7,451 nucleotides of DNA from JAGVSR01 sp046074825 (GTDB lineage: Bacteria > Pseudomonadota > Alphaproteobacteria > Rhizobiales > Hyphomicrobiaceae), in NCBI GenBank assembly GCA_046074825.1, contig JBJTOZ010000056.1, positions 1-7,451 on the forward strand. The letters are read 5' to 3'. This document shows positions 1 through 5,489 of the stretch, in pieces; positions within the stretch are counted from its first letter, which is position 1, and every line of letters begins with the position of its first letter. The notes under the pieces were generated by a model. It made no database searches. It saw only the letters and a program-made list of their open reading frames with translations, and was not told where the DNA came from. The position numbers and the translations under genes are program-made.

Positions 1-28
1 AAAATTTCACTTTTTAAAATATAAAACT

Positions 29-1330
29 TTAGAGTATATATTTTGAGAGATCCGTATTTGCAGCAAGACTTCCGATCCTGTCGTTGACATATTGACGATC
101 TATCGCAATAGAAGTGCCGCTTCTATCTGAGGCCTCAAATGAGATTTCATCTAGAACCCGCTCCATGACTGTTTGTAGTCTTCGAGCACCAATGTTTTCT
201 ACACTCGAATTAACAAGAACCGCGGCATCCGCAAGTGCATCAATTGCATCATCAGAAAAGGACAGCTTCACGCCTTCAGTAGCCATAAGCGCAATATACT
301 GCTTGATTAAACTTGCTTCAGGCTCAGTCAGGATTCTCCGAAAGTCGTCGCGAGAGAGCGTTTTTAGTTCAACACGAATGGGTAGACGGCCCTGCAATTC
401 CGGAAGCAGGTCTGAGGGTTTAGAAACGTGAAAGGCTCCTGAAGCAATAAACAGGACGTGATCAGTTTTAATAGGGCCATATTTAGTTGTAACCGTCGTT
501 CCTTCGATGAGAGGTAGGAGATCTCTTTGCACTCCTTCTCTGCTAACATCTGCTCCTAGTCGTCCATCATGACTGCGTGAGCAAATCTTGTCTATTTCAT
601 CCAAAAAAACAATTCCACTATTCTCCACCAATCGCAAGGCTTCATTAGTAAGATTGTCAGTATCAATAAGTTTATCGCTTTCCTCAGTTATGAGTATGTC
701 ATAGCTATCCCGAACTAAAAGGCGACGAGTTTTTGTTTTATTTCCCATTGCTTTTTGAAGCATATCACCAATATTTATTGCGCCACCTATCCCAGGAAGC
801 TCAAACATCTGATAACCGTTTCCAGTTTCCGAAATTGTAATTTCAATCATTTTGTCATTAAGTTCGTTATCTCTTAATTTTCTGCGAAAGTTTTCTCGTG
901 TTGAGGTGGAGGATGCTGAACCAACGAGTGCATCGAGAACGCGCTCCTCTGCATTTTTTTCGGCTTGCGTCCGTACTTCCTTGCGTTTGATGTCTTTGAT
1001 AAGTGCAAGACCAACTTCAACAAGATCACGAATAATACTCTCAACGTCTCTTCCAACGTAACCTACTTCAGTAAATTTTGTTGCTTCGACTTTTAAAAAT
1101 GGAGCTCCAGCCAGGCGGGCAAGACGTCGTGATATTTCTGTTTTTCCAACACCAGTCGGACCTATCATCAGAATGTTTTTTGGAAGTACTTCGTCTTTCA
1201 AGTCGTTGGAGAGCTGCTGACGCCGCCATCGATTGCGAAGAGCTATTGCAACTGCTCGTTTGGCCTCGGATTGTCCAATAATGTAGCGATCAAGTTCAGA
1301 TACAATTTCACGAGGAGAAAAATTACTCAT
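29..1330 (-). CDS. hslU: HslU, ATPase and unfoldase subunit of the HslVU (ClpYQ) protease
   Basis: HslU is a cytoplasmic AAA+ ring ATPase that unfolds substrate proteins and threads them into the HslV peptidase. The 433-residue protein matches the family length (E. coli about 443). Visible motifs are Walker A GPTGVGKT at 57-64, the pore loop GYVGRD at 90-95, a charged intermediate (I) domain at roughly 105-235, Walker B VFLDEID at 241-247, a sensor-1 region LFIASGAF at 293-300, ELQGRLPIRVEL at 311-322, and the sensor-2 motif GARRL at 381-385. The C-terminus DLSKYIL is the tail that, in this family, docks into HslV and activates it, so the gene appears complete. The ATG follows the hslV stop after 11 bases with no clear Shine-Dalgarno sequence, which suggests translational coupling to hslV. 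Only 28 AT-rich bases remain downstream and no terminator can be judged there. Identification is secure. Confidence 0.98.
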   Translation of the reverse strand: MSNFSPREIVSELDRYIIGQSEAKRAVAIALRNRWRRQQLSNDLKDEVLPKNILMIGPTGVGKTEISRRLARLAGAPFLKVEATKFTEVGYVGRDVESIIRDLVEVGLALIKDIKRKEVRTQAEKNAEERVLDALVGSASSTSTRENFRRKLRDNELNDKMIEITISETGNGYQMFELPGIGGAINIGDMLQKAMGNKTKTRRLLVRDSYDILITEESDKLIDTDNLTNEALRLVENSGIVFLDEIDKICSRSHDGRLGADVSREGVQRDLLPLIEGTTVTTKYGPIKTDHVLFIASGAFHVSKPSDLLPELQGRLPIRVELKTLSRDDFRRILTEPEASLIKQYIALMATEGVKLSFSDDAIDALADAAVLVNSSVENIGARRLQTVMERVLDEISFEASDRSGTSIAIDRQYVNDRIGSLAANTDLSKYIL

Positions 1331-1341
1331 TAGAATTTTAG

Positions 1342-1911
1342 TTATTTTGAGGTTGAGAGTGTTTCAATGATAATGTTGGAATTCGTATAAACGCAGATTT
1401 CTGCTGCGATCGACATTGCCTTTAGCGCAATTTCTTCTGCATCTAGTTTCTGGTCCATAAGCGCACGCGCTGCGGAGAGAGCATACATCCCGCCTGAACC
1501 AATTCCCATGACATTATTTTCTGGCTCCAGCACATCTCCTGTACCAGTCAACACTAAGGTTGTTTCAATGTCTGCAACAAGCATCATAGCTTCAAGGCGC
1601 CTTAAGTAGCGATCTGTGCGCCAATCTTTTGCAAGTTCTACTGCGGCTCTCGTGAGTTGACCAGGAAATTGCTCTATTTTTGCCTCTAGCCTTTCAAAAA
1701 GTGTAAAAGCATCGGCAGTCGCTCCCGCAAAACCCCCGATAACATCCCCCTTTCCGAGTCTGCGAACTTTTTTTGCATTAGACTTTATAATTGTTTGACC
1801 AAAACTGACTTGTCCATCACCGGCAATTACAACTTTACGGTCCTTTCGAACGGTTAATATCGTTGTTCCATGCCAATTGGAGATCTGGGTTTCATTGTTT
1901 GGATTATTCAT
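1342..1911 (-). CDS. hslV: HslV, peptidase subunit of the HslVU (ClpQY) protease
   Basis: HslV is a proteasome-beta-like N-terminal threonine peptidase forming a double ring capped by HslU. The protein has 189 residues. The sequence HGTTI places the expected nucleophile at Thr16, after a 15-residue propeptide that must be cleaved; E. coli removes only the initiator Met. Other hallmarks are GDGQVSFG at 31-38, the basic stretch KKVRRLG at 47-53 with the active-site lysine, FAGATADAFTLFERLE at 61-76, KDWRTDRYLRRLEA at 95-108 and GSGG at 138-141. The start is well fixed: an in-frame TAA lies just three codons upstream of the ATG, and I see no strong Shine-Dalgarno sequence. The gene leads the hslVU operon and is divergent from hisB. 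HslVU degrades damaged and regulatory proteins and is classically heat-inducible. A heat-shock-like promoter candidate lies upstream at 1969-1994. Confidence 0.98.
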   Translation of the reverse strand: MNNPNNETQISNWHGTTILTVRKDRKVVIAGDGQVSFGQTIIKSNAKKVRRLGKGDVIGGFAGATADAFTLFERLEAKIEQFPGQLTRAAVELAKDWRTDRYLRRLEAMMLVADIETTLVLTGTGDVLEPENNVMGIGSGGMYALSAARALMDQKLDAEEIALKAMSIAAEICVYTNSNIIIETLSTSK

Positions 1912-1968
1912 TTTAATTGATTATGTAGGCTGTCTACGAAATTAAATCAATAATGACGCAACTAAGTT

Positions 1969-1994
1969 ATAAGGCCTAGATTGAACCCTTAAAG
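1969..1994 (-). promoter_or_regulatory. Candidate heat-shock (sigma-32-like) promoter for hslVU
   Basis: Read on the minus strand, CTTTAA (1994-1989) is followed after 14 bases by CCTTATAAC (starting at 1974). This resembles the sigma-32 pattern CTTGAA, 13-17 bases, CCCCAT-T: the first element matches 5 of 6 positions and the second is weaker. A transcript would start near 1960 and leave a leader of about 50 bases. The proposal rests on this partial match plus the known heat-shock control of hslVU in other proteobacteria. An ordinary promoter using TATAAC as its -10 is also possible. Confidence 0.33.
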
Positions 1995-2019
1995 ACTGAT
2001 AGATCTTTTGAATGCTGAA

Positions 2020-2048
2020 TTAAGAACAAGTACTTTGACCTCTATATT
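2020..2048 (+). promoter_or_regulatory. Candidate sigma-70-type promoter for the hisB gene cluster
   Basis: TTAAGA (2020-2025) and TATATT (2043-2048) are separated by 17 bases, in the divergent spacer just upstream of hisB. The -35 matches TTGACA at 4 of 6 positions and the -10 matches TATAAT at 5 of 6. The start site would fall near 2055, giving a very short leader, with no room for a his attenuator. The spacer is AT-rich, so chance matches are likely. Confidence 0.35.
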
Positions 2049-2067
2049 TTAATTAACAGCTTGTGTG

Positions 2068-2679
2068 ATGACTTTGAAGCGTCTGGCTAATATTACTAGG
2101 AAAACAAAAGAGACTGAGATCACTGCAGTCATTGACCTTGATGGAAGCGGTGCCTTCGACATCAATACAGGTATAGGGTTTCTTGACCATATGCTTGAAC
2201 AGTTGGCTCGACATTCATTAATAGATATTAAGCTTACTGCAAAAGGGGATCTGCACGTTGATTTTCATCATACGACAGAAGATGCAGGGATAGTTCTTGG
2301 ACAAGCAATACTTAAAGCATTAGGAAATAAGCTTGGGATTACACGTTATGCTGATGCTCATGTACCAATGGACGATACGCTAACAAGAGTATGTGTGGAC
2401 GTTTCGGGACGTCCCTATCTCATTTGGAATGTTCAATTTTCTCGAGACAAACTTGGCGATATTGATACGGAGCTTTTTCGTGAATGGTTTCAGGCTTTTG
2501 CCCAAAATGCAGGAATTACCTTGCATGTTGAGTGTCTCTATGGGCAAAACAACCATCACATTGTTGAGACATGTTTTAAAGGTCTTGCTCGAGCTTTAAA
2601 AGAAGCAATCTCTCTTGATCCAAGACAGGCTGGCCGTCTTCCTACAACCAAGGGAACGCTTGGCGAAATCACACTTTAA
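2068..2679 (+). CDS. hisB: Imidazoleglycerol-phosphate dehydratase (monofunctional HisB)
   Basis: HisB dehydrates imidazole-glycerol phosphate to imidazole-acetol phosphate in histidine synthesis, using two manganese ions per site. The 203-residue protein is the monofunctional type, lacking the phosphatase domain fused to it in E. coli. Metal-ligand motifs are present: GFLDHMLEQLARHS at 37-50, HHTTED at 67-72, ADAHVPMDD at 95-103 and NNHHIVE at 161-167, and the C-terminus LPTTKGTLGEI is typical. I place the start at ATG 2068; a GTG immediately before it (2065) is in frame and cannot be excluded. Neither has a convincing Shine-Dalgarno sequence. It is the first gene of the plus-strand his cluster and is divergent from hslV, as is usual in alphaproteobacteria. 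The DUF2628 gene follows after 24 bases, so co-transcription is likely. All key residues appear intact. Confidence 0.97.
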   Translation: MTLKRLANITRKTKETEITAVIDLDGSGAFDINTGIGFLDHMLEQLARHSLIDIKLTAKGDLHVDFHHTTEDAGIVLGQAILKALGNKLGITRYADAHVPMDDTLTRVCVDVSGRPYLIWNVQFSRDKLGDIDTELFREWFQAFAQNAGITLHVECLYGQNNHHIVETCFKGLARALKEAISLDPRQAGRLPTTKGTLGEITL

Positions 2680-2703
2680 ATTTTTATATTGGAAGATGAA
2701 GCA

Positions 2704-3117
2704 GTGAAATTATTCACTATACATGAGCCACCATTGTCTTCAAAAAATAGGCTCGAGAGAGCTATATCATTAAAGTTCATTAAATATGGATTTTCATGGG
2801 GTGCATTTTTTTTCTCTCCTTTTTACTTTATTTTCAAAAGTGAATGGTTGGGATTATTTTTTTATTTTTTATCTCTCTTCCTCTTCGTAAGCCTTATTAC
2901 TATTCTCAGAATTAATATTTCATCTTTATCTCCTTATCTCATTTTAGTCCACGTAATCTTTGGGTTTGAAGCGTCATCACTTCAACGTCTATGGCTTCGA
3001 TTAAGAGGGTGGAGAGAAATCGGGTCCATAACTGGTCATAATAAAGATGAATGCGAACGTAGCTACTTTAACGAGTTCTTTTCTGATAAGTCCCCCGATA
3101 TCTGCTCAAATGTGTAA
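2704..3117 (+). CDS. Small DUF2628-type inner-membrane protein of unknown function
   Basis: The 137-residue protein resembles the DUF2628 family, often encoded between hisB and hisH in alphaproteobacteria; its function is not established. The sequence shows a conserved N-terminus KLFTIHEPP (2-10), then KYGFSWGAFFFSPFYFIF (27-44) as a first hydrophobic segment, a very hydrophobic stretch at about 48-69, and a third at about 76-88. A conserved cytosol-like tail follows, with FEASSLQRLWLRLRGWREIG (88-107) and NKDECERSYFNEFF (113-126). I chose GTG 2704 because GGAAG (2691-2695) sits 8 bases upstream as a good ribosome-binding site and because the product then begins as family members do. An in-frame TTG at 2689 would overlap that site. 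The gene lies 24 bases after hisB and 67 bases before hisH. A role in histidine synthesis is not implied by its motifs. Confidence 0.85.
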   Translation: MKLFTIHEPPLSSKNRLERAISLKFIKYGFSWGAFFFSPFYFIFKSEWLGLFFYFLSLFLFVSLITILRINISSLSPYLILVHVIFGFEASSLQRLWLRLRGWREIGSITGHNKDECERSYFNEFFSDKSPDICSNV

Positions 3118-3184
3118 AATTGCTTAGGTTTTTTACTTTAGCTCAAGAGGCTTGGTTCTAAAAGAAAAGCTCTGTCGGTGCATA

Positions 3185-3838
3185 ATGCTATCTGTTGCAA
3201 TTGTTGATTATGGTTCTGGTAATTTACATTCAGCAGCAAAAGCTTTGGAACGTGCAGCCCGCGAGACCGCATCCAATCACACGATTCTTGTTACCGCTGA
3301 TCCTAAAATAATAAGGAACTCCGATCGTATAGTACTGCCAGGTGTTGGAGCTTTTGCAGATTGTAAGGCAGGTTTAGATAAGATTCCAGATCTAGGAGAG
3401 GCTCTAGAATATGTGGTTCGTAAGAAAGGGCGACCTTTTTTGGGGATATGTGTTGGTATGCAACTTATGGCATCCCGTGGTCTTGAGCATGGTACAACTG
3501 AAGGGCTTGATTGGATACATGGTGTGGTTGATGCCATTTCACCTGATGATCCGCAACTAAAAATCCCCCATATGGGCTGGAATACTTTAATTCCCCTATC
3601 TCCACATCCCCTTTTGAAGGATTTAGATCTAGGACCATATGGCCTTCATGCCTATTTTGTGCACTCTTATCATTTTATTCCTAAAGATACTGCTTGTATT
3701 ATTGCTCAAACAGATTACGGCGGACGTTTAGCTGCAGTCATTGCTGATAAAAATATCTCTGGAACACAATTTCATCCTGAAAAAAGTCAGTTATTAGGGT
3801 TACGGCTACTTGGAAATTTTCTTTCTTGGGATCCATAG
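3185..3838 (+). CDS. hisH: HisH, glutaminase subunit of imidazole glycerol phosphate synthase
   Basis: HisH is a class I glutamine amidotransferase that releases ammonia from glutamine and passes it to HisF, which makes imidazole-glycerol phosphate and AICAR. The 217-residue protein has the start motif VAIVDYGSGNLHSAAKALE (4-22), oxyanion-region PGVGAF at 52-57, the nucleophile elbow GICVGMQ with Cys89, and the His197/Glu199 pair in GTQFHPEKSQ, so the catalytic triad is complete. I chose ATG 3185 because the homologous region begins just after it. An upstream in-frame TTG at 3152 would add eleven unrelated residues. No strong Shine-Dalgarno sequence is visible. It needs HisF to function, but no hisF, hisA or hisE follows; instead a likely terminator overlaps the stop codon. 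Those partner genes are probably elsewhere in the genome, since HisH itself looks under selection. Confidence 0.97.
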   Translation: MLSVAIVDYGSGNLHSAAKALERAARETASNHTILVTADPKIIRNSDRIVLPGVGAFADCKAGLDKIPDLGEALEYVVRKKGRPFLGICVGMQLMASRGLEHGTTEGLDWIHGVVDAISPDDPQLKIPHMGWNTLIPLSPHPLLKDLDLGPYGLHAYFVHSYHFIPKDTACIIAQTDYGGRLAAVIADKNISGTQFHPEKSQLLGLRLLGNFLSWDP

Positions 3839-3852
3839 CGGTATCTTTTTTT
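3828..3852 (+). terminator. Likely intrinsic terminator overlapping the hisH stop codon
   Basis: GATCC (3830-3834) can pair with GGTATC (3840-3845) with one bulged T at 3842, around a five-base loop (3835-3839) that contains most of the TAG stop codon. Seven T residues follow directly (3846-3852). G3828-G3829 could extend the stem by wobble pairs with the first T residues. The stem is short, but hairpin plus T-run is the classic form, and the place suits the end of the his transcript. Confidence 0.5.
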
Positions 3853-4073
3853 ACAACTTGATGCTCTGCTTGAGAAGAACCAACGAGAGGCATACAAAGG
3901 CATCTTAATAATTAAAACTCTCTTGATACATAATTTTCATTCTTTTTTGCGCTTTGCAAGTAATCTAAAAGCCATTTCTATTCTCTAAACTTTTTCAGAA
4001 GGCGAGAGTAGGCACAGTATAGATGTAAGCTTCTTGAAAAGTCATAAGATAACAACTTCTGGCTTTATACCTT

Positions 4074-4103
4074 TTGACGGAATATAATATTAATAAAAAT
4101 ATT
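4074..4103 (+). promoter_or_regulatory. rpmF: Candidate rpmF promoter in an AT-rich repeat region
   Basis: TTGACG (4074-4079) matches the -35 consensus at 5 of 6 positions; AATATT (4098-4103) lies 18 bases downstream as a possible -10. Two perfect TATAAT hexamers also occur (4083-4088 and 4115-4120), but neither has a fitting -35 at the usual distance. The nine-base sequence AATATTAAT is repeated at 4086-4094 and 4098-4106, and ATTAATA/TATTAAT (4089-4095, 4100-4106) can form an AT-only hairpin. The second TATAAT lies inside a perfect ten-base palindrome GATTATAATC (4112-4121). Which -10 is used cannot be decided from sequence alone. Confidence 0.4.
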
Positions 4104-4138
4104 AATTTACCGATTATAATCCTTGAATTCTTAGTTTC

Positions 4139-4159
4139 TTTTTGGCATGACACCAAAAA
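4139..4159 (+). promoter_or_regulatory. Stem-loop in the rpmF mRNA leader
   Basis: TTTTTGG (4139-4145) is complementary to CCAAAAA (4153-4159) around a seven-base loop CATGACA. Including flanking bases, TCTTTTTGG can pair with CCAAAAAAGA if one A bulges. It ends 12 bases before the rpmF ribosome-binding site. No T-run follows on the plus strand, so it is not a terminator. It could affect mRNA stability or translation of L32, which is inference. Confidence 0.35.
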
Positions 4160-4183
4160 AGATTCATAAATGGAGAATGAGAT

Positions 4184-4369
4184 ATGGCTGTCCCACGTAA
4201 AAAGGTGTCGCGAATGAAGAAAGGGCAGCGCCAGTCTCACGATGCTCTTGTAGCACCCGTCTATATAGAAGATAAAGAAAGCGGTGAAAGGAGACGGCCT
4301 CACCATGTAGACCTTAAAACAGGTAAGTATAGAGGGCGTCAAATTTTAGAACCAAAATCCGACATTTAA
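4184..4369 (+). CDS. rpmF: Large-subunit ribosomal protein L32 (bL32)
   Basis: bL32 is a small basic protein of the 50S ribosomal subunit near the peptidyl-transferase region. The 61-residue product starts MAVPRKKVSRMKKGQRQSHDAL, the family signature, and ends with RRPHHVDLKTGKYRGRQIL (37-55), as in alphaproteobacterial L32. It lacks the zinc-binding cysteines found in some bacterial L32 forms. A good Shine-Dalgarno sequence GGAGA (4172-4176) sits seven bases before the ATG. It appears to be transcribed alone: the upstream gene seems to end in a terminator and phaR downstream is on the opposite strand. The rpmF-phaR-phaA-phaB neighbourhood is known from other alphaproteobacteria. Unlike in gammaproteobacteria, plsX does not follow. 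Confidence 0.97.
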   Translation: MAVPRKKVSRMKKGQRQSHDALVAPVYIEDKESGERRRPHHVDLKTGKYRGRQILEPKSDI

Positions 4370-4408
4370 AAAAATATAGTTTTCACTTGAGGACGACTGA
4401 AACAATAT

Positions 4409-4440
4409 TTCTAGTATAAATGATAAGACTAGATATCATT
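4409..4440. repeat. Two overlapping, mutually exclusive inverted repeats after rpmF
   Basis: TCTAGT (4410-4415) pairs with ACTAGA (4428-4433), and AATGATA (4419-4425) pairs with TATCATT (4434-4440). The arms interleave, so only one hairpin can form cleanly at a time unless they form a pseudoknot. They lie 40-70 bases past the rpmF stop in the gap between convergent genes. No T-run follows on the plus strand. They may only reflect AT-rich sequence, or may protect the 3' end of the rpmF transcript. Confidence 0.35.
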
Positions 4441-4554
4441 AGCGTCATATTTTAGGGATAAACTAAGAATTAGGAGATTTATTTGTTTGTTGAGTATTTG
4501 AAAAAGATTTCATGTCAACACTCTTAAATTTATAATAAGCATTCCCCACAGCTT

Positions 4555-4587
4555 AAAAAAAATAATTATATAAGAATGTTTATTCTT
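4555..4587 (-). terminator. Weak candidate terminator of phaR
   Basis: On the minus strand AAGAAT (4587-4582) pairs with ATTCTT (4577-4572) around a four-base loop; the arm includes part of the phaR stop codon. A run of eight T residues (4562-4555 as read on the minus strand) follows nine bases later. The stem is short and AT-rich, and the distance to the T-run is longer than usual, so the call is tentative. Confidence 0.3.
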
Positions 4588-5239
4588 TCTCCTCTTTAGA
4601 GAGCTTTTCAATGCTTCGCTGCATGGCTTCAAGTTGAGACTTGAGTTCAGTTATCTGATCTTTATCGCCTGCATTCTGACCAGACGTTTTTTCATTTGCT
4701 GGAGAGGAGGAAGGCGATACAGACTGAGGACGGGTACCAGATTGAGCACCTGCCCCAAAGGATGTCCACATCGCAACAGCTTGCTCGAACATCGCCATAT
4801 TCTTGCGTGCTTGCTCTTGATAAGCTTCAAAAGCTACTGATGGATTTGTAAATGCGGCAGCAAATTTAGAACGGATCTTTTCTTGCTCTTTGACAAGATT
4901 TTCAAGACTGAACTGTAGGAAGCTAGGAACCATTCGACCAAATTGGTCATCATAGAAGCGAATGAGTTGTCTCAAAAAGGGAGTAGAAAGCATATTTTGT
5001 CCGTTATTTCTGCTCTCTTGTTCAACAATGATTTGTGTTAATACCGAATGCGTAAGATCATCACCTGTCTTGGCATCGTAAACAACAAAATCACGATCTG
5101 AGCGCACCATAGCCCCTAAATCCTCGAGAGTTACATATTGACTAGTCTCAGTATTATACAACCTTCGATTAGCGTATTTCTTGATGACCACAGCTTCCCG
5201 CTTACCAGAACTTAACTCGGATTTCTCAGGATTTATCAT
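4580..5239 (-). CDS. phaR: PhaR, polyhydroxyalkanoate synthesis regulator
   Basis: PhaR is a DNA-binding repressor that, in characterised species, also binds PHA polymer, so repression is relieved when storage granules form. The 219-residue protein begins its conserved PHB/PHA accumulation regulator DNA-binding domain with VIKKYANRRLYNTETSQYVT (18-37), continuing to about 76. The second conserved region (about 85-130) includes TPFLRQLIRFYDDQFGRMVPSFLQFSL. A phasin-like helical part follows (131-160), then a Ser/Gly/Pro-rich linker (163-191) and a charged C-terminal helix (192-219) likely to form a coiled coil for oligomerisation. The ATG at 5239 is the only sensible start, since the next Met would remove the core motif; its ribosome-binding site is weak. 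It is divergent from phaAB, with a palindrome at 5269-5288 just upstream, a candidate for autoregulation. Confidence 0.95.
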   Translation of the reverse strand: MINPEKSELSSGKREAVVIKKYANRRLYNTETSQYVTLEDLGAMVRSDRDFVVYDAKTGDDLTHSVLTQIIVEQESRNNGQNMLSTPFLRQLIRFYDDQFGRMVPSFLQFSLENLVKEQEKIRSKFAAAFTNPSVAFEAYQEQARKNMAMFEQAVAMWTSFGAGAQSGTRPQSVSPSSSPANEKTSGQNAGDKDQITELKSQLEAMQRSIEKLSKEEKE

Positions 5240-5268
5240 TTCCGAACTTTCTTACAATTCCTACAATA

Positions 5269-5288
5269 CCTTATGCTAGCACATAAGG
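5269..5288. promoter_or_regulatory. Strong palindrome upstream of phaR, possible PhaR operator
   Basis: CCTTATG (5269-5275) is repeated inverted as CATAAGG (5282-5288) with a six-base spacer, and a perfect eight-base palindrome TGCTAGCA (5274-5281) is nested within it. It ends 29 bases before the phaR start codon, where it would overlap the phaR promoter. PhaR proteins in other alphaproteobacteria are reported to bind TGC/GCA-type inverted sites, which the nested palindrome resembles. Binding by PhaR is inference; another dimeric regulator could use it. Confidence 0.45.
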
Positions 5289-5350
5289 ACTGCACCTTTC
5301 CAGAGGAAGTTTGATTAGTTATTAAGATTTCGCCTTCGTCTGACGGGACC

Positions 5351-5391
5351 GCATTGCAGTCTTCGAGGTGTTCCTTTATGCATATAGAGCA
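5351..5391 (+). promoter_or_regulatory. Candidate phaAB promoter with TGC/GCA elements
   Basis: TTGCAG (5354-5359) and TATGCA (5377-5382) lie 17 bases apart, as a weak -35/-10 pair about 100 bases before phaA. The same stretch holds GCATTGCAG (5351-5359) and TGCATATAGAGCA (5379-5391), with TGC and GCA half-sites in inverted order, and a further CTGCA lies at 5290-5294. If these are PhaR sites, binding would block the promoter. Each element alone is a weak match. Confidence 0.28.
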
Positions 5392-5489
5392 TTTTACTCT
5401 CTTTCTTTTAACCAAATTTATCTTCTTTACATAAGCTTTGATGCCAAGAGGGTGTGTGTTTTGATTATTGCCTTTGGAGAACGCAATCT

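Larger units (their letters stand above)
3839..4183. other. Gene-free spacer between hisH and rpmF
   Basis: I find no credible gene in these 345 bases. Short reading frames exist on both strands (for example a 15-codon one from about 3861 on the plus strand and a 12-codon one on the minus strand near 3960), but none has a ribosome-binding site or a recognisable product. The first part follows the hisH terminator. The last 110 bases are extremely AT-rich and hold the rpmF promoter candidate, repeats and a leader hairpin. In many relatives hisA, hisF and hisE would follow hisH here; I see no HisA start motif or other his remnant by eye. The spacer may mark a rearrangement joint or decayed DNA. 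Confidence 0.6.

Noticed and set aside
2028..2035. AAGTACTT palindrome in the hslV-hisB spacer
   Set aside because: Eight-base AT-rich palindromes are expected by chance at this composition, and nothing else supports an operator.
3861..3970. Tiny frames of 12-15 codons in the hisH-rpmF spacer (for example one encoding MAFRLLAKRKKE on the minus strand)
   Set aside because: There is no ribosome-binding site, no recognisable leader peptide and no histidine-rich run.
3995..4342. 115-codon minus-strand open frame across rpmF and its leader
   Set aside because: It overlaps the clearly real rpmF gene antisense, has no recognisable motif, and runs through the AT-rich promoter region.
4542..4550. 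TTCCCCACA, resembling a DnaA box
   Set aside because: It differs from TTATCCACA at two positions and stands alone, with no cluster to suggest an origin.
4536..4555. TAAGC/GCTTA inverted repeat beside a run of A residues, considered as a terminator
   Set aside because: The stem is only five pairs with a ten-base loop. On the minus strand the T-run precedes the stem rather than following it, and on the plus strand the stem is followed by A residues.
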